Below are positions 36,487 through 39,249 of a DNA stretch of 39,249 nucleotides, one piece after another. Numbering within the stretch: position 1 is the stretch's first letter; every line of letters starts with the position of its first letter. The DNA comes from a virus. The position numbers and the translations under genes were made by a program. Location: positions 1-39,249 of IMG/VR virus record IMGVR_UViG_3300018414_000013; one strand, given 5' to 3'. The notes beneath the pieces were generated by a model. The model made no database searches and had not been told where the DNA came from. It saw only the letters and a program-made list of their open reading frames with translations.

Positions 36487-38379
36487 ATGGCCGAACTATT
36501 TGATTGGACTGCCGGGATAGACCAGCAGACTGCACAAAACAACCTGAAAGCCAGTCCTGAAGGTCAGATGGCACGTCAGCGTGGTTTGGCTGAATTGGCT
36601 CTTGTCCAAGGTCAGGCTCAAGAGCAGCAGATGCGTATTCAGGCGGATCAATCCCGCATGCAAATGCAAAAGCAAGTACCTCAAATACTTGCTCAGATGG
36701 CTGCTGGAAGGAAAGCACAAGCAGAAGCCCCTGCCCGTGCACCTGGAATTGTTGCTGATATCCAACAAAGCGTAGAAGAAGATCGAGCCTTGGCTAATGC
36801 TTTCATTAAAGCAGGTTTGGTCGATGAAGGGCGCAAGTACCAAGAGCGCGCCTTAAAGAACGAAGAACAAGCACTCAAGCTGCAAAACATGCCGATGGAG
36901 CGTCTTGAGAAGCAAAACGCTTTCTTGTCTTCTCAGGTGAAGCGTGTAGAGCAGGCTGCTGGCGCTGCATTGACCACTAAAAATGGCGTGGCTAACTACG
37001 TCAAAGAAATGCAGTCCGTCAAGAAAGAAATGCAGGATGCGGGCGTCCCTATGGATGCTGAGTTGGAGCAATTGTTGAGTATGCCTCCAACACCGGAAAA
37101 CCTGCGCTATATCCAGATGCACGGTGCGACGATTAAAGACCAACTCAAGCACAACGAGTCGGCTATTGGAACGGCTAAGAATGCATCCTTTGACGACTTC
37201 AATCAAAAGCGTGAGGCTTCTCAGGCAACTGCTACCAAGGCAGAGCAACGCGCACAAGCAGCGGTAGAGGCGGCTCGACGTTCTGAAGGCGGAGCAATTG
37301 AAAAACCAGCATCCAACTACTCCAAAAATTGGGGTGAAGGTTGGGACCAACTAAGCGACGACCAAAAGGTTATTCAGACTGGTTTGATTCAAAAAACAGC
37401 GGCCAAGATCCGTGCAGGGTCTAACGCAGCATCTACGCCACGCAACATTGATGCCGTGGCAACTGCTATTGTGAAGCGTGAGTTCCAGCAACAGATGGCT
37501 ACCATCAAAGGAGCTCAGGATGCCAACCTGCCTCCAGGCGAAGGACAGAAGTATTCTGACTCACAACTCCAGAACGAAGCCGATAAATTCGCTGCAATGG
37601 CTAGATCAAAAGATAAAAAATCCAGCCTTGGCGGAGTTCCCTTGCTGCAACAAGCAAAAGAATTTATGGCCGGTCAGCCAAATCCTTATGCCAAGGGTTC
37701 TCCTAATGCAATTGCTCTGGAGTCTATGGTTTCCCGATTGAAAGAAAACGGGATGAAAGTTGAAACTCCGCAAGAGGAAAAACTTGGCCCTTACGTAAGG
37801 TCGGTAGCCAACGAATTTAACATGGACCAACATAAATTAGTTGGTATGGATGCTTTAGAAAAGCATAGCTTTACTGCCGCTGCCAAGTCTATGAAGAACA
37901 TTGAAGATATTGGCAATTTTATGAGTACTCACCAAGATGCTGTTGGAACCTTGGCTGCTGTTATCAAAAAAGCGAATAGTCTTTCATACAATTTGTTTAA
38001 TAACAATCAGAGCGTATCACCCGAAGAAGCAGCAGATAAGTTCAATAGAGAGAACAACATCACTGGCGACGTTGCAGTCTTGAATAAAATGCTTATCACT
38101 CAATCATTGGCTGACGTTCAGGCTACCGCTGGTGGCCGCATGAATCAGTTCCTTGAAAAGACTATGGTGAGTTTGTATGACCAAAGCCTATCAGAAGGAA
38201 CTCTTGAGCGAGTTATCTATAAACGTCAAGAAGAAGCGTTTAGAACAATTCAAGGCGCTGATGATTCATTGACCAAGAAAAATGTTCCAAAGTCAAAGTA
38301 TCCATTTTTCCATAAAGACTTAGAAGGCGAGAATACACCTTCAAAAACATCTTCTGGCGCATCTGTAAGCAACTGGTAA
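36487..38379 (+). CDS. Internal virion/ejection protein (630 aa)
   Basis: A 630-residue, mostly helical Gln/Lys/Ala-rich protein (EQQMRIQADQSRMQMQKQVP, RKYQERALKNEEQALKLQNM). It has repeated coiled coils and a C-terminal segment LADVQATAGGRMNQFLEKTM, followed by PFFHKDLEGENTPS, as in DNA-ejection or tail-lumen proteins. It follows the first ejection protein and precedes a third. The AAGGAATACTC ribosome-binding site is near ATG 36487. Function is inferred from position and composition. Confidence 0.78.
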   Translation: MAELFDWTAGIDQQTAQNNLKASPEGQMARQRGLAELALVQGQAQEQQMRIQADQSRMQMQKQVPQILAQMAAGRKAQAEAPARAPGIVADIQQSVEEDRALANAFIKAGLVDEGRKYQERALKNEEQALKLQNMPMERLEKQNAFLSSQVKRVEQAAGAALTTKNGVANYVKEMQSVKKEMQDAGVPMDAELEQLLSMPPTPENLRYIQMHGATIKDQLKHNESAIGTAKNASFDDFNQKREASQATATKAEQRAQAAVEAARRSEGGAIEKPASNYSKNWGEGWDQLSDDQKVIQTGLIQKTAAKIRAGSNAASTPRNIDAVATAIVKREFQQQMATIKGAQDANLPPGEGQKYSDSQLQNEADKFAAMARSKDKKSSLGGVPLLQQAKEFMAGQPNPYAKGSPNAIALESMVSRLKENGMKVETPQEEKLGPYVRSVANEFNMDQHKLVGMDALEKHSFTAAAKSMKNIEDIGNFMSTHQDAVGTLAAVIKKANSLSYNLFNNNQSVSPEEAADKFNRENNITGDVAVLNKMLITQSLADVQATAGGRMNQFLEKTMVSLYDQSLSEGTLERVIYKRQEEAFRTIQGADDSLTKKNVPKSKYPFFHKDLEGENTPSKTSSGASVSNW

Positions 38380-38385
38380 CAAAAT

Positions 38386-39249
38386 ATGCCACGCAATGTA
38401 ACCGTAAACTTTGACGATGGTAGCCAGCACGTTTACCAGAACGCGCCGGATGATGTTACGCCTGATATGATTGAGCAGAGGGCATCCAAGGATTTTTCCG
38501 GGAAAAAGGTAAAGTCTTTGGATGGCGGTCGTGCTGGAGCAGCGCCAGAACAACAAAAACAAGATTCCACTTTGGAAAAAATTGGCAAGGGCACTGCTGC
38601 TTTTGCTCGCGGCCTTAGTTCTGAAGTTCTAGGGCTTCCGGGTTCAATGGAGTCTATGATTACTCCTGAAGTGGAAGGCCCGCTAAAAGGTCACGAAACC
38701 ATCTTTCCAACCCCGCAAGAAATCCGTCAAGGGTACTCTAAGATTGGATGGGGGGAGCCTGAAAAGGGATACAAAGGATACCAAACAGCAGGAGAAGTTG
38801 CTCCTTTGGTTGCTGGTGGCGCTATGGCTGTTAAGTCGCTTGTCCCAAAAGGGATGAGCTTTGCAAAAAAAGTTCTTGGTATTGACGTAAAAGCTACTGA
38901 AGCAGAAGCATCATCCACAATTAAAAAAGCATTAGAGGAAACTTCCGCCAAGTACGAAGCCAAAGCCGCTTCTGAACAAGGCATGGCGCATGAGTTGGAA
39001 AATGTACGTGCAAGGGCGCAAAAAGAACTTGATGCAGCCGCACAACAAGGCGGGCGTCCTGATCTGCATGTTCAAGGAACAACGCTTAGAAACTCAGTAG
39101 ACGGAGCGTTTACTTCTGCTGAAAAAGCCAGAACTTTGGGAACGTCAAAGCTGTATGACAAAGCAGCAAACGAAGCGCTTGCCAAGGAAAACGAAGGTCT
39201 GCGGGTAAACGTTGACAAAGTAACAGAAGACCTTGAAAAAACTATTGAA
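38386..39249 (+). CDS. Third internal virion/ejection protein, 5' part
   Basis: An open frame from ATG 38386 to the window edge (288 codons, no stop). MPRNVTVNFDDGSQHVYQNA and VTPDMIEQRASKDFSGKKVK form a small N-terminal domain common in large phage internal proteins. After a hinge come a hydrophobic/glycine-rich stretch (GYQTAGEVAPLVAGGAMAVK) and a long coiled coil (EAEASSTIKKALEETSAKYE, HELENVRARAQKELDAAAQQ). The 3' end is outside the window, so total length and any enzyme domain are unknown. Confidence 0.8.
   Translation, partial: MPRNVTVNFDDGSQHVYQNAPDDVTPDMIEQRASKDFSGKKVKSLDGGRAGAAPEQQKQDSTLEKIGKGTAAFARGLSSEVLGLPGSMESMITPEVEGPLKGHETIFPTPQEIRQGYSKIGWGEPEKGYKGYQTAGEVAPLVAGGAMAVKSLVPKGMSFAKKVLGIDVKATEAEASSTIKKALEETSAKYEAKAASEQGMAHELENVRARAQKELDAAAQQGGRPDLHVQGTTLRNSVDGAFTSAEKARTLGTSKLYDKAANEALAKENEGLRVNVDKVTEDLEKTIE

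Overview
The window is part of a double-stranded DNA bacteriophage genome, probably a podovirus-like phage of a Gram-negative bacterium. The evidence is a P22-like tail machine (gp4- and gp10-like proteins followed by three internal/ejection-type proteins), a GH24 endolysin with a three-TM holin, lambdoid NinB and NinG recombination factors, and a phage GroES matched to proteobacterial-type chaperonins. No integrase, excisionase or attachment site was recognised, and no tRNA gene. The last gene runs off the right edge, so the genome is not complete here. The host genus cannot be fixed from the sequence; a freshwater betaproteobacterium would fit but is only a guess.

Layout. (1) 1-3840, rightward: a small Cro-type HTH protein, a C5 cytosine methyltransferase locus, an SF2 helicase, a zinc-ribbon/TOPRIM primase and a NinB-like protein, mostly joined by ATGA-type overlaps. 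(2) 3827-7675, leftward: a tightly packed accessory operon with a MazG-like pyrophosphohydrolase, a pentapeptide-repeat protein, a TrfB/KorA-like repressor, small membrane peptides and several unrecognised proteins that share a C-terminal module. (3) 7676-9330: a divergent promoter region, a promoter-plus-hairpin candidate small RNA, a roughly 340-nt structured leader, then a small protein and NinG. (4) 9303-10442, leftward: small early-type proteins behind a near-consensus promoter with an operator-like dyad. (5) 10531-10980: a gene-free, CTAG-rich and repeat-rich block just before the packaging genes, the usual position of a cos or pac site. (6) 11048-39249, rightward late genes: terminase subunits, portal, GroES, scaffold, capsid, structural and fibre proteins, tailspike, lysis cassette, metallopeptidase-like and HTH-phosphoesterase proteins, P22-like tail accessory proteins and ejection proteins. 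Two free-standing HNH endonucleases are inserted in this block.

Most notable: at 193-912 two overlapping frames of the same strand both read as recognisable methyltransferase-associated protein sequence. One frame carries catalytic motifs IV, VI, VIII and X. The other carries a PRSGM/PTPTA/EWMMGFP-type sequence that I recall as a separate phage protein family. Motif I lies in the second frame, so a one-base shift in a G run separates the start from the catalytic body. Also notable are an RNA leader at 7946-8284 in which one strand can pair either with a nearby partner or with the ribosome-binding site of the next gene, and an HNH gene (14441-15052) whose last five residues and stop recode the end of the gene it abuts.
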